This document shows, piece after piece, positions 1 to 7,308 of a DNA stretch of 43,250 bases (the stretch's first letter is position 1; every line of letters starts with the position of its first letter). The translations under genes were made by a program, and so were the position numbers. The notes under the pieces are model-generated. The model was not told the DNA's origin and ran no database searches. It saw only the letters and a program-made list of their open reading frames with translations. This stretch comes from Thermaceae bacterium (GTDB lineage Bacteria; Deinococcota; Deinococci; Deinococcales; Marinithermaceae). Location: positions 1 to 43,250 of the forward strand of contig JALSQD010000037.1 in the NCBI GenBank assembly GCA_026985615.1. The letters run 5' to 3'.

Positions 1-244
1 TGCCCTGGACGTGAACACCGCCGGCTGGCGCAAGCCCGCCCGCGAGCTCTACCCCGCCCCCGAGATCTTGAAACGCGCCCGCGAGCTCGGGATCCCCGTG
101 GTGCTCGGCTCCGACGCCCATACGCCGGACGAGGTAGGGCACCGCTTCGAGGAGGCGACGGCGTTGCTGACCGAGGCGGGCTACCGCGAGGCCTGGGTCT
201 TCAAGAGCCGCAAGCCCGAGCCCTACCCGCTGGAGGCGCCGTGA
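1..244 (+). CDS. PHP-family histidinol-phosphatase, C-terminal end (partial)
   Basis: Only the last 80 or so residues are in the window; the gene enters from the left edge in frame 2. The visible part has the motif ALDVNTAGWRK, which matches the 'E/D-x-N-T' strand of HisJ-type PHP phosphatases, followed by GSDAH, the metal-binding Asp-His pair near the C-terminus of PHP domains. HisJ enzymes remove phosphate from histidinol phosphate in histidine synthesis; other PHP phosphoesterases share these motifs, so the substrate is inferred. The stop TGA overlaps the GTG start of the next gene (GTGA), so the two are translationally coupled; both carry PHP domains. Confidence 0.7.
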   Translation, partial: ALDVNTAGWRKPARELYPAPEILKRARELGIPVVLGSDAHTPDEVGHRFEEATALLTEAGYREAWVFKSRKPEPYPLEAP

Positions 245-1848
245 CCACCAAGGATCTGGCGCGGATGCTGGCCGAGGCCGCCGACCTGATGGAGGTGCTG
301 GGCGAGACCGGTTTTCGGGTGAACGCCTACCGCAAGGCGGCGCGAGCGCTCGAGCGCTACGAGGGCGAACTCGCGAAGCTCGTGGCCGCAGGCTTCGACA
401 GCCTGCCCGGCATCGGCAAGGGGCTTGCGGGGGCGCTGGCCGAGATCGTGGAGACCGGGGAGTTTGACTACCTCGAGGAGCTGCGCGGCCAGGTACCGCC
501 CGGCGTGGCGGAGCTTTTCATGGTGCAGGGGCTGGGGCCCAAGCGCATCCGCGCGCTGTGGCAAGCAGGGATCGACAGCCTCGAAGGGCTCGTGCGCGCC
601 GCAGAGGAGGGGCGTATCGCCGCCATGTCCGGTTTCGGCAAGAAGACCCAGCAGGCGCTCCTCGAGGCCGCCCGCTTTGCGCTCGCCAACCTGCGGCGGG
701 TGCATCTGCCGGTGGGGCTCGAGGCCGCCCGGATGGTGCTCGCCGACCTGGAGGCCGCGGGGATCCGCGCCGAGCTGGCCGGAAGCCTGCGCCGCCGGCT
801 TGAGACCGCAGGCAACGTGGACTTGGTGGCCCGGGCTGCGCCCGAGGCGGTGTTTATTGCTTTGGGGGAGCACGCTCGGGAGGTGCGGAGCGGGGTGGTG
901 TACGGACAACTCGAGGGGCTGCCGCTGCGCGTCATTTGCGCTTCGGAGCGCGACTTCGGCACCGTGCTGGTGCGCGCCACCGGATCGGCGAGCTGGGTGC
1001 GGGCGCTGGGCGAGCTACCCGCCGCCGCCAGCGAGGACGCGCTCTTCGCCGGGCTGGGTCTGCGGCCGGTGCCCCCGTCGTGGCGCGAGCCCGAGCACCT
1101 GGGGCTCGAGCCCCCGGCGCGCCTGGTGGAGCGGGGCGACCTGGCGGGCCTAGTGCACCTGCACACCGCCTACTCCGACGGCACCGCCAGCCTGCGCACC
1201 ATGGCCACCGCGGCGATCGCCGAGGGGTACGCCTACATGGTGGTGAGCGACCACTCCCAGACCGCCGCCTACGCCGGCGGCCTCACCCTGGAGGCGCTCG
1301 AGCGCCAGTGGGCCGAGATCGACGCTTTGAACGCCGAGCTCGCCCCCTTCCGCATCCTCAAGGGAATCGAGTCGGACATCCTCCCGGACGGCAGCCTCGA
1401 CTACCCGGATGAGGTCCTGGCCCGCTTCGACGTGGTGCTGGGCTCGCTGCACTCCCACTTCAACCTCTCGCCCGCGGAGCAAACCGCGCGGCTCTTGCGG
1501 GCGGTTGAGAACCCCTACCTGACCGTCCTGGCCCACCCGTCCGGGCGGCTGCTGCTGCGGCGCAGGGGCGTGGAGGCCAACTGGGAACGGGTGCTCGAGC
1601 GCGCGGCGGAGCTGGGCAAGATCGTCGAGATCAACGCCAACCCCTGGCGGCTCGACCTCGACTGGCGGCTGGTGCTCGCATGGCGCGACCGCCTCGTCTT
1701 TTCCATCGGGCCCGACGCCCACGCCCCCGAGGGCTACGCTGACGTCGCCTACGGGCTGTGGATGGCGCAGAAAGCGGGGCTGGGCCCCGAGCGGGTGGCC
1801 AACACCTGGCCCGCGGAGCGCTGGCTAGCCCTGCGCCAGGGCGTCTAG
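241..1848 (+). CDS. polX: PolX-type protein: degenerate DNA polymerase X domain fused to intact PHP nuclease domain
   Basis: 535 aa, somewhat shorter than typical bacterial PolX (about 570). Order: helix-hairpin-helix segments at about 54-74 (SLPGIGKG), 95-111 (VQGLGPKR) and 129-141; polymerase palm with GSLRR at 181-185; PHP domain from about 300. PHP ligands look complete: HLH 306-308, D313, DH 337-338, E377, H404, H432, D492/H494. The polymerase site is not: the usual G-D-x-D reads G-N-V-D (N192, D194), the third Asp strand (normally V-D-L-R-V) reads L-P-L-R-V near 227-231, and the thumb region after TGS is shortened. Known: PolX performs gap-filling in base-excision repair, with 3'-5' exonuclease from PHP. 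Inference: nuclease retained, polymerase lost. GTG start overlaps the upstream stop; its 3' end overlaps the convergent antiporter gene by 24 bp. Confidence 0.9.
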   Translation: MTTKDLARMLAEAADLMEVLGETGFRVNAYRKAARALERYEGELAKLVAAGFDSLPGIGKGLAGALAEIVETGEFDYLEELRGQVPPGVAELFMVQGLGPKRIRALWQAGIDSLEGLVRAAEEGRIAAMSGFGKKTQQALLEAARFALANLRRVHLPVGLEAARMVLADLEAAGIRAELAGSLRRRLETAGNVDLVARAAPEAVFIALGEHAREVRSGVVYGQLEGLPLRVICASERDFGTVLVRATGSASWVRALGELPAAASEDALFAGLGLRPVPPSWREPEHLGLEPPARLVERGDLAGLVHLHTAYSDGTASLRTMATAAIAEGYAYMVVSDHSQTAAYAGGLTLEALERQWAEIDALNAELAPFRILKGIESDILPDGSLDYPDEVLARFDVVLGSLHSHFNLSPAEQTARLLRAVENPYLTVLAHPSGRLLLRRRGVEANWERVLERAAELGKIVEINANPWRLDLDWRLVLAWRDRLVFSIGPDAHAPEGYADVAYGLWMAQKAGLGPERVANTWPAERWLALRQGV

Positions 1849-3666
1849 GGCGGCGCGGGTCGCGTCCTCGCCCTTCCGGCTCACCACGACCACGCGGTCG
1901 CCGCGGCTCCAGGTCTGGGCGGCGTGGACGATGGCCGCCTCCTCGCCGCGCAGACGCACCAGCGGCAGCACGAAGTCGGGGAGCGCCAGCTCGGCCACGC
2001 TCCGCCCGGCTAGCCCCTCGGGTACCTCCCAGACCAGCGTGACGACCGGCTCGTAGTTGAGGGCGTGCTCCCAGTCGCGGATGTCGATGGGGCGGCCAAA
2101 GGCGATCTGCCCCCCGATCTGCTCGACCATCTCGGGGCTCACGCCCTTTTCGGCCACGTCCACCACCGGGTGGGCACGGGCGGTGTGGAACTCCTCGCGG
2201 GCGATGGCCACCGCCAGCACGTTGACCTCGGGGTTGGTGGTGGCAGCGAGTAGGGTCTCGGCCTCGTCGGCGCCCAGGCTGGCGAGGGTGTCCTCCTCGA
2301 GGGCGTTGCCTAGCTCGGCCTCAAGCCCCGCCCGCCGCGCGGCCCAGACCAGGCTCTGGTTGCGGTCCACCAGCACCACCTGGCGGCTGTGGTCCTTGAG
2401 CAAAAGCCCCACCTTGCGGGCCAGCGGCCCCGCGCCCACGATGAGGGCCAGCTTCCCGGCCTGGCTGGTCAGCCCCAGCGCGCGGGCGACGAAGGGGGCG
2501 GTAAGCCCGGCCAGGGTCACGGTGACGAAGATGGTTACGAAGACAAAGGCCAGCAGGCGCTCGCCGCCGTCGATCCCCGCCCCGGCGAGGGCGAGGGCGA
2601 AGAGAGAGGCCACCGAGGCGGCGATGATGCCGCGGGGGCCGATCCAGGCAATGAAGAACTTCTCGCGCCAGCTCAGGCTCGAGCGCGGCGTGGCCAGCGC
2701 CACGGCCGCCGGCCGCACCACCAGCACCAGCAGCAGCGCGGTCCAGACCGCGGGCCAGCCGGCGGCCAGCACCACCTCGAGCGGCAGGTTCGCCGCCAGC
2801 AGGATGAAGAGCACGCTGATGCCAAGCACCGTGAGCTGTTCCTTGAAGTGGCGCAGGCGGCGCTCCTCGGGCACCTCGCTGCGCTGGAAGACCAGCCCCA
2901 TGGCCACCGCCGCCATCAGCCCCGCCTCGGGCAGCAGCGCCTCGGCGATGGCGAAGGCCACCCAGACGCCGGCGAGGGCCACCAGGTTGCGCAGCTCGAG
3001 CGGCACCCAGTCATGCCGCCGGAAGAGGCGCGAGAGCAGGTAGCCGCCCAGCGCCCCCACCACGCCGCCGGTGAGGAGGCGGCCGAAGTAGGCCCAGATC
3101 GCGCCGTACCAGGTGAGCGGGTGGGCCCCGGAGAGCCCTAGCACCACGTCCATCACCGCCACCGCCAGCACCGCCCCCACGGGGTCGATGAGAATGGCCT
3201 CGCCCTCGAGGATGGCCTTGAGGTGGCGCGGCACCCGCACGCGCCTGAGGAGCGGCTGGACCACCGTGGGTCCGGTCACGGTCATGAGCGAGCCGAAGAG
3301 GATGGCCAGCGGCCAGTCGAAGCTGCCCACGTAGCGCACCACCAGGGTGGCGAGCACCCAGGTGACCACCACGCCGGTGGTGATGAGACCGCGCACCTCG
3401 TAGGCGGCGCGGCGCAGGTCCTCAAGCCGCAGGCTGAGCGAGCCCTCGAAGAGGATCACCGCCACCGCCAGCTTGACCAGGACCCCCAGTCCCTCACCCA
3501 GGTATTCGGGGTGGACCCAGCCCAGCACGCTGGGCCCGGTGAGCACGCCCAGGACCAGCAGCAGCACGATCGCCGGCACCCGCAGCCGGTGGGCGACGAG
3601 CTGGGCGCCCAGGCCCAACCCCACGGCCCAGGAAACGGTGAGCAGCAGGGTCTGTTCGTGCCCCAT
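1825..3666 (-). CDS. CPA1-type Na+/H+ antiporter with C-terminal TrkA-N (RCK) domain
   Basis: 613 aa. About twelve hydrophobic segments fill residues 1-395; the ion-site region reads TVTGPTVVQPLL followed by EGEAILIDPVGAVLA, the E-x-x-x-x-D arrangement of NhaP/CPA1 exchangers. After about residue 400 comes a Rossmann strand with GAGPLA and VLVDRN typical of TrkA-N/RCK nucleotide-binding domains, then a small TrkA-C-like end. Expected role: inner-membrane exchange of Na+ or K+ for protons, gated by a nucleotide. The gene starts 7 bp after the stop of the LapA-like gene and has a weak ribosome site, so it is probably co-transcribed with it. Na+ versus K+ cannot be read from sequence. Confidence 0.88.
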   Translation of the reverse strand: MGHEQTLLLTVSWAVGLGLGAQLVAHRLRVPAIVLLLVLGVLTGPSVLGWVHPEYLGEGLGVLVKLAVAVILFEGSLSLRLEDLRRAAYEVRGLITTGVVVTWVLATLVVRYVGSFDWPLAILFGSLMTVTGPTVVQPLLRRVRVPRHLKAILEGEAILIDPVGAVLAVAVMDVVLGLSGAHPLTWYGAIWAYFGRLLTGGVVGALGGYLLSRLFRRHDWVPLELRNLVALAGVWVAFAIAEALLPEAGLMAAVAMGLVFQRSEVPEERRLRHFKEQLTVLGISVLFILLAANLPLEVVLAAGWPAVWTALLLVLVVRPAAVALATPRSSLSWREKFFIAWIGPRGIIAASVASLFALALAGAGIDGGERLLAFVFVTIFVTVTLAGLTAPFVARALGLTSQAGKLALIVGAGPLARKVGLLLKDHSRQVVLVDRNQSLVWAARRAGLEAELGNALEEDTLASLGADEAETLLAATTNPEVNVLAVAIAREEFHTARAHPVVDVAEKGVSPEMVEQIGGQIAFGRPIDIRDWEHALNYEPVVTLVWEVPEGLAGRSVAELALPDFVLPLVRLRGEEAAIVHAAQTWSRGDRVVVVSRKGEDATRAALDALAQG

Positions 3667-3672
3667 CGTTCG

Positions 3673-4293
3673 CTAGGCTTCGTCTCCGTTCGTCCCGGCC
3701 TCGGCCCGGCCCAGCAGACGGTCCTCGACCTCGCCCAGGTAGGCGGCCAGGGTGTTGCCGGCGCGCTCCACCTTGGCGGCGAGGCTCTGCTGCACGCGCT
3801 CGAGCTCGCTCAAGAGATCGCTCTTCAGCTGTTTGCTGCGGGCGTCCACGCGGCCGGTGATCTCGGCGTGTTGCGACTTGAGGGTGTCGTGTTCGAGCGA
3901 GAGCGTCTTCCTGGCCTCGCCCACCTCGCTGCTGACGTGTTCCTTGAGTGCCCCCTGCGCTTCCTTGAGGGCGCCGAGTTCGGTTTCCAGGTACTGCTTG
4001 AGCTCGGCGAAGCGGCTCGCCTCGGCCTGGTCGGCCAGCTTGCGGGCCTGCTCCACCTGGCGGGCGTAGCGGCGGATCTCGATGAGGGCGCCGGTCTCGA
4101 TGACCGCGATGAAGATGAAGTAGAGCAGGCTCAAGAGGGCGATCACGCCCAGGAGGATGAGCCCGAGTGGGGCGGAGACGCGCGTGAAGAGCAGGTTGAT
4201 CTCGTTGGGGGCGGTGAAGAGCTGCCAGTTGAGGCCGGCGAAGAGCGCCACCAGCAAGAGGATGACCAGCACGGTCAGGTTGCGTAGGTTCAT
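3673..4293 (-). CDS. LapA-like membrane protein with long coiled coil
   Basis: 206 aa. Two hydrophobic helices at about 6-25 and 42-65 flank a short loop, the layout of the LapA/DUF1049 domain. From about residue 72 to 190 the chain is Glu/Lys/Ala/Leu-rich with heptad spacing, a predicted cytoplasmic coiled coil. E. coli LapA takes part in lipopolysaccharide assembly control, but the family is broad and a function here cannot be assigned. Its ribosome site (AAAGGGGG) lies 6 nt before the ATG. A TATAAT at 4334-4339 lies across the stop codon of argB, so this gene has its own promoter. It is followed 6 bp on by the antiporter gene. Confidence 0.65.
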   Translation of the reverse strand: MNLRNLTVLVILLLVALFAGLNWQLFTAPNEINLLFTRVSAPLGLILLGVIALLSLLYFIFIAVIETGALIEIRRYARQVEQARKLADQAEASRFAELKQYLETELGALKEAQGALKEHVSSEVGEARKTLSLEHDTLKSQHAEITGRVDARSKQLKSDLLSELERVQQSLAAKVERAGNTLAAYLGEVEDRLLGRAEAGTNGDEA

Positions 4294-4333
4294 GGAACCC
4301 CCTTTCCCCGGCGGGCCGGGAACGTCTCTAGCG

Positions 4334-4339
4334 ATTATA
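4334..4339 (-). promoter_or_regulatory. -10 element (TATAAT) for the LapA-like gene
   Basis: A perfect TATAAT on the minus strand whose bases overlap the argB stop codon. It would start a leader of about 34 nt containing the AAAGGGGG ribosome site. No convincing -35 is visible at 17 bp. Confidence 0.55.
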
Positions 4340-5096
4340 CTTCGCGGTCGTTTTTGGCCGGAACGATGCGGGTTCCCATCTTTCCGGCGAGCAGGCGCTG
4401 CAGGCCGCCGGCCTCGCCTGGGGCGATGACCACCCAGGGGGCGCCGAACTCGAGCGCCAGCAGCGCCGCGCGCACCTTGGGGATCATGCCCCCCGAGATC
4501 GTTCCGTTCGCGATCATGGCCTCGGCCTGGTCGCCGGACAGCAGCGGCAGGCGGCTTTCCGGGTCGTCGGGGTCGGTGAGCACCCCGGGAACGTCGGTGA
4601 AGTAGACCAGCGGCTCGCCCAGGCAGCCGGCTACCGCCGCGGCCACCTCGTCGGCGTTGACGTTCAGGGGGCCGTCGGCACCCACCGCGATGGGGCTCAC
4701 CACCGGGGTGAGGTGGCGGTTGAGGAGGGCGAAAAGAATACTCGTGTTGACCGAGGTCATCCGCCCCACCCGGCCCAGCTCGGGGTCCTGGAGCTCGGCC
4801 GCGAGCAGGCGGGCGTCGCGCCCCGAGAGCCCCACGGCCGGCCGGCCGTGACGGGAGAGGCTGTGGGCCAGCTCCTTGCCCACGTGGGTGAGGACCTGCT
4901 CCACCACCTCCATCTGCTCCGGCGGCGTCACCCGCAGGCCGTCCTTGAAGCGGGTCTCGAACCCCATGCGCTCGAGCGCCGCGGCGATGCGGGGCCCGCC
5001 GCCGTGCACCAGCACCAGCTCACCGTCGTGATGGGCGAGGTCGCGCACCAGAATCTCCGCGCCGTCCAGGCTCCCGCCGATCTTAATCACCAGCAT
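4335..5096 (-). CDS. argB: Acetylglutamate kinase
   Basis: 253 aa, at the short end of the family. Amino-acid-kinase fold motifs are in order: N-terminal KIGGSL, HGGGPRI near 30-36, the inserted GRVGRMTSVN typical of acetylglutamate kinases, NVNAD in the middle, and GGMIPKV near the C-terminal third. It phosphorylates N-acetyl-L-glutamate, the second step of arginine synthesis, in the cytoplasm. Thermales also carry LysZ, a LysW-aminoadipate kinase of the same fold; the GRVG-x-x-x-x-VN segment favours ArgB over LysZ. The ATG is preceded by GGAGGA and lies inside the end of the upstream gene (14-bp overlap), so the two form one translational unit. No other arginine gene is nearby. Confidence 0.82.
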   Translation of the reverse strand: MLVIKIGGSLDGAEILVRDLAHHDGELVLVHGGGPRIAAALERMGFETRFKDGLRVTPPEQMEVVEQVLTHVGKELAHSLSRHGRPAVGLSGRDARLLAAELQDPELGRVGRMTSVNTSILFALLNRHLTPVVSPIAVGADGPLNVNADEVAAAVAGCLGEPLVYFTDVPGVLTDPDDPESRLPLLSGDQAEAMIANGTISGGMIPKVRAALLALEFGAPWVVIAPGEAGGLQRLLAGKMGTRIVPAKNDREV

Positions 5097-5655
5097 GCTC
5101 GTCCTCCAGCACGGGCCGCTCGAGCCGCAGCTCGGACCCTGCGTCGTCTTCGAAGATCCACACGTCCTCGGGCAGCTCGTTCGCCTCGTCCATCTCCAGC
5201 AAGTCGCCGAATCCTACCACGGCGTGGTCGGGGAACAGCCCCAGCATCCCCGCCAGCGCCCGCGCCGCCGCGGTCTTGGGTTCGCCCGCCTGGGCGGCGG
5301 CCACCGCCGCGGCGTCCAGGTCGTCGGGAAGGCGTCCGTCGGCGATGGGCGGCGCGCCTTCCACACCCTCGCGGTAGCGGTAGAGAATGCGTCCCCCCTC
5401 GGCCAGGCCCCAGCACAGCGCCTCGTCCTCGTAGACGGCGAAGGCCACTGCGCGGCCCAGGCGCGAGGCGCGCTCGAGCGCCGCCCACAGCCCCGTGACG
5501 TCCTCGTCGGCCTCCAGCCGCTCGTCGTAGAGGCCGTACCAGGGCGGGTCGGGCACCACGTAGAGCGCCAGCCCTGGGGTGCGGAGTTCCTCGGCCAGCG
5601 CGCGCACCGTGTTCGCGTCCTGCGTGCGAACCTGCAGGTTGGTGAAGCTGCGCAC
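5083..5655 (-). CDS. Uncharacterised acidic protein
   Basis: 190 aa; I do not recognise the family. It is soluble, with no signal peptide or membrane helix. It looks like two alpha/beta halves: residues 1-60 (starting MRSFTNLQVRT) and 70-110 (AVAFAVYEDEALCWGLAEGG), an Ala-rich helical middle with a GDLLEMDE segment, and a strongly acidic C-terminus (IFEDDAG, VLEDEHAGD). The start is a GTG exactly six bases after a TAAGAT -10 element, so the message is predicted leaderless. The 14-bp overlap with argB means argB depends on this transcript, which may hint at a role near arginine or glutamate metabolism but does not show it. Confidence 0.7.
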   Translation of the reverse strand: MRSFTNLQVRTQDANTVRALAEELRTPGLALYVVPDPPWYGLYDERLEADEDVTGLWAALERASRLGRAVAFAVYEDEALCWGLAEGGRILYRYREGVEGAPPIADGRLPDDLDAAAVAAAQAGEPKTAAARALAGMLGLFPDHAVVGFGDLLEMDEANELPEDVWIFEDDAGSELRLERPVLEDEHAGD

Positions 5656-5661
5656 GCCGCA

Positions 5662-5667
5662 ATCTTA
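5662..5667 (-). promoter_or_regulatory. -10 element (TAAGAT), leaderless promoter of the 190-aa protein/argB unit
   Basis: TAAGAT, six bases, then GTG at 5655. The same spacing recurs at many starts in this window. Confidence 0.6.
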
Positions 5668-5704
5668 CACCACCCGTCGCGCCCCCCGGGTGAGGCTCGC
5701 CCCC

Positions 5705-6136
5705 TCAGGGCTCGAGCCGGAAGGTGGTCTGGCCCTTGAGCTCGCCGTTGAAGAGGAAATAGACCGTCCACTCGCCCGCCTGGGCGCGGGCCTTGGTGGG
5801 GTTCAGCTTGAAGTGCCAGAAGGTGGGTTTGACCTGGCCCTCCCAGCTCTTCGGCACAGCGAAGGTGTAGCCCGCCCGCTCGACCTCGCCGCGCGGGGGA
5901 ATCAGGTACATCTCGAACGCCTGCTCGCCGGCGTCGCCGGGCTCGAAGCGCCAGTAGGCGACGAAGACGATCGCCCCGTCCGCGGCGTGGAAGACCTGGG
6001 CGGGTCGGGCGATCTTGTAGGTGTGCAGGTCGGCGGGGTCGAAGTCGGGGATGGGCACGCCCATCTCCACGCGCTCGAGCTCGGCGGCCAGCGCCAGCGC
6101 GAGCACGAAGGCCAGCACGACTCCAATTCGGCGCAT
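5705..6136 (-). CDS. Small secreted protein of unknown function
   Basis: 143 aa from the ATG at 6136, which opens directly onto a classic signal peptide (MRRIGVVLAFVLALALA, predicted cleavage near residue 17-18). An in-frame start at 6166 would put ten residues before the signal and is less likely; a TATGCT -10 at 6142-6147 five bases before 6136 supports the shorter form. The mature part has alternating hydrophobic strands (IVFVAYWRFEPG, FEMYLIPP, WTVYFLFNGEL) and no Cys, suggesting a beta-sandwich in the periplasm or outside. The family is not recognised. It is divergent from the zinc-ribbon gene. Confidence 0.65.
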   Translation of the reverse strand: MRRIGVVLAFVLALALAAELERVEMGVPIPDFDPADLHTYKIARPAQVFHAADGAIVFVAYWRFEPGDAGEQAFEMYLIPPRGEVERAGYTFAVPKSWEGQVKPTFWHFKLNPTKARAQAGEWTVYFLFNGELKGQTTFRLEP

Positions 6137-6141
6137 ACCCA

Positions 6142-6147
6142 AGCATA
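6142..6147 (-). promoter_or_regulatory. -10 element (TATGCT) for the small secreted protein
   Basis: TATGCT on the minus strand, five bases before the ATG at 6136; it decides the start in favour of the form with an N-terminal signal peptide. Confidence 0.45.
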
Positions 6148-6163
6148 CCCCGCCCGGCCGTGC

Positions 6164-6169
6164 CATAAT
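6164..6169 (+). promoter_or_regulatory. -10 element (CATAAT), leaderless promoter of the zinc-ribbon gene
   Basis: CATAAT ends six bases before the GTG at 6176, so transcription would start at the codon itself. Confidence 0.5.
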
Positions 6170-6175
6170 GCGCGC

Positions 6176-6346
6176 GTGCGCTACGCCTGCCCCTCATGCG
6201 GCCGCTGGGTGCGCCCCTACGTCGAGGTGATCGCGGTCAGCTGCACCCACTGCGGCGTCTACGCCCGGCGCGAGGAGGAAGACCAAGACCCCCTCTTTGC
6301 CGGAGGCGGGGCGCCCGCGGAGGAGGGCGCAGAGGAGGAGGGCTAG
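6176..6346 (+). CDS. 56-aa zinc-ribbon protein
   Basis: A short gene of 56 codons plus stop. Two CxxC knuckles, C5-PS-C8 and C23-TH-C26, are spaced as in rubredoxin-like zinc ribbons, with W11 and Y15 between them. The remaining tail is acidic and disordered (REEEDQD, then Gly/Ala/Glu). The GTG start sits six bases after CATAAT. The stop overlaps the stop of the convergent DMT gene by 3 bases. Such mini zinc ribbons often bind nucleic acid or assist larger complexes; no partner can be named from the context. Confidence 0.65.
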   Translation: MRYACPSCGRWVRPYVEVIAVSCTHCGVYARREEEDQDPLFAGGGAPAEEGAEEEG

Positions 6347-7248
6347 CGCCGCCCCTGCCCCAGCACGGCGATCCCCACACCCACGAGCAGCACCGCCGCC
6401 CCGGCGAAGACGAGCGGCGCCGGCACCTCGCCGAAGAAGAGGTAGGCCAGAAAGCCCGACCCCAGCGGCTCGAAGAGGATCGCCAGCGTCACCATCACCG
6501 GCGGGATCCAGCGCACCGCCCAGTTGAAGCTGGTGTGGCCGATGAGCTGGCTGGTGAGCGCCATGGCCAGGGCGTAGCCGTAGAAGGCCAGCGGCCAGCC
6601 GGTGTAGGGGGTGCCGAAGAGCGCCGGCAGCGGCAGCAGCGCTGCGGCTGCGGTGGCGTAGGCCACGGCCACGTACTGGCCGATGGAGAGGCCGCGGCGC
6701 TGCGCCTCGCGCCCCAGCAAGAAGTAACCGCTCACCGTCCAGGCCCCCACCAGCGCCAGCGCGTCACCCAGAAGCGGGGCCAGCCCGGCTGAGCCGCCCG
6801 AGGCGTCGCCCAGCCCGATGAGCACGCCGCCGGCGGTGGCCACCAGGATGCCCGCCAGGGTGAGGCGGCTCACCCGCTCCCCCAGCCACAGCCAGCCGAA
6901 GAGCGCCACCCAGATGGGGTTTGTGGTCACGATCGTGACCGAGGCGGCCACCGAGGTGTAGGCCAGGCTGGTCACCCAGGTGCCGAAATGAGCGGCCAGG
7001 AAGACGCCCGCCAGCACCGCCAGGGTGAAGGCCCCCGGCTGCGGGTGGGCGCGGACGAGACCGGGCCAGGTGGGCGCGAGGAAGAGCGCGGCCAGGCCCA
7101 GTCGCACCGCCGCCAGCAGCAGCGCCAGCCCCGGCGTCGCCGCGCCGGCGCTCGCGAAGGCGAAGCGGATGAAGATGGCCGCGGCGCTCACCGCCGCCAC
7201 GCCCACGACGAGGACGAGGGCGACGAATCCGGGCCGGGGCCTGTTCAT
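6343..7248 (-). CDS. DMT-superfamily transporter (EamA type)
   Basis: 301 aa with about ten hydrophobic segments arranged as two EamA repeats: residues about 8-140 and 155-298. The segment SLAYTSVAASVTIVTTNPIWVALFGWL is typical of the fourth helix region of EamA permeases (only the family is shown, not the substrate). Expected in the inner membrane, exporting small metabolites or amino acids. Six bases before the ATG lies TAAAAT, so the transcript is probably leaderless and runs divergently from the PhoU-like gene. An upper substrate class cannot be inferred from neighbours. Confidence 0.82.
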   Translation of the reverse strand: MNRPRPGFVALVLVVGVAAVSAAAIFIRFAFASAGAATPGLALLLAAVRLGLAALFLAPTWPGLVRAHPQPGAFTLAVLAGVFLAAHFGTWVTSLAYTSVAASVTIVTTNPIWVALFGWLWLGERVSRLTLAGILVATAGGVLIGLGDASGGSAGLAPLLGDALALVGAWTVSGYFLLGREAQRRGLSIGQYVAVAYATAAAALLPLPALFGTPYTGWPLAFYGYALAMALTSQLIGHTSFNWAVRWIPPVMVTLAILFEPLGSGFLAYLFFGEVPAPLVFAGAAVLLVGVGIAVLGQGRR

Positions 7249-7254
7249 GCGGCC

Positions 7255-7260
7255 ATTTTA
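7255..7260 (-). promoter_or_regulatory. -10 element (TAAAAT), leaderless promoter of the EamA transporter
   Basis: TAAAAT, six bases (GGCCGC on the coding strand), then ATG at 7248. Confidence 0.55.
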
Positions 7261-7292
7261 GCCGCACGGGGAGGACTGTCCCCCGTGCGCGC

Positions 7293-7298
7293 CTATAA
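7293..7298 (+). promoter_or_regulatory. -10 element (TATAAT) for the phosphate operon
   Basis: Perfect TATAAT ten bases before the ATG at 7309; a transcript would have a leader of only about 3-5 nt and no ribosome site is seen. Confidence 0.55.
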
Positions 7299-7308
7299 TG
7301 GGCTCACC

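Noticed and set aside
3223..4287. Long plus-strand open frame over the antiporter and LapA genes
   Set aside because: Antisense shadow of two genes with clear protein motifs on the minus strand; composition is His/Gly/Gln-rich as expected from antisense high-GC frames.
4335..5096. LysZ (LysW-aminoadipate kinase) as the name for the kinase
   Set aside because: The GRVG-x4-VN segment and ArgB-type GGMIPKV are closer to acetylglutamate kinase; no lysW or lysine-AAA genes nearby.
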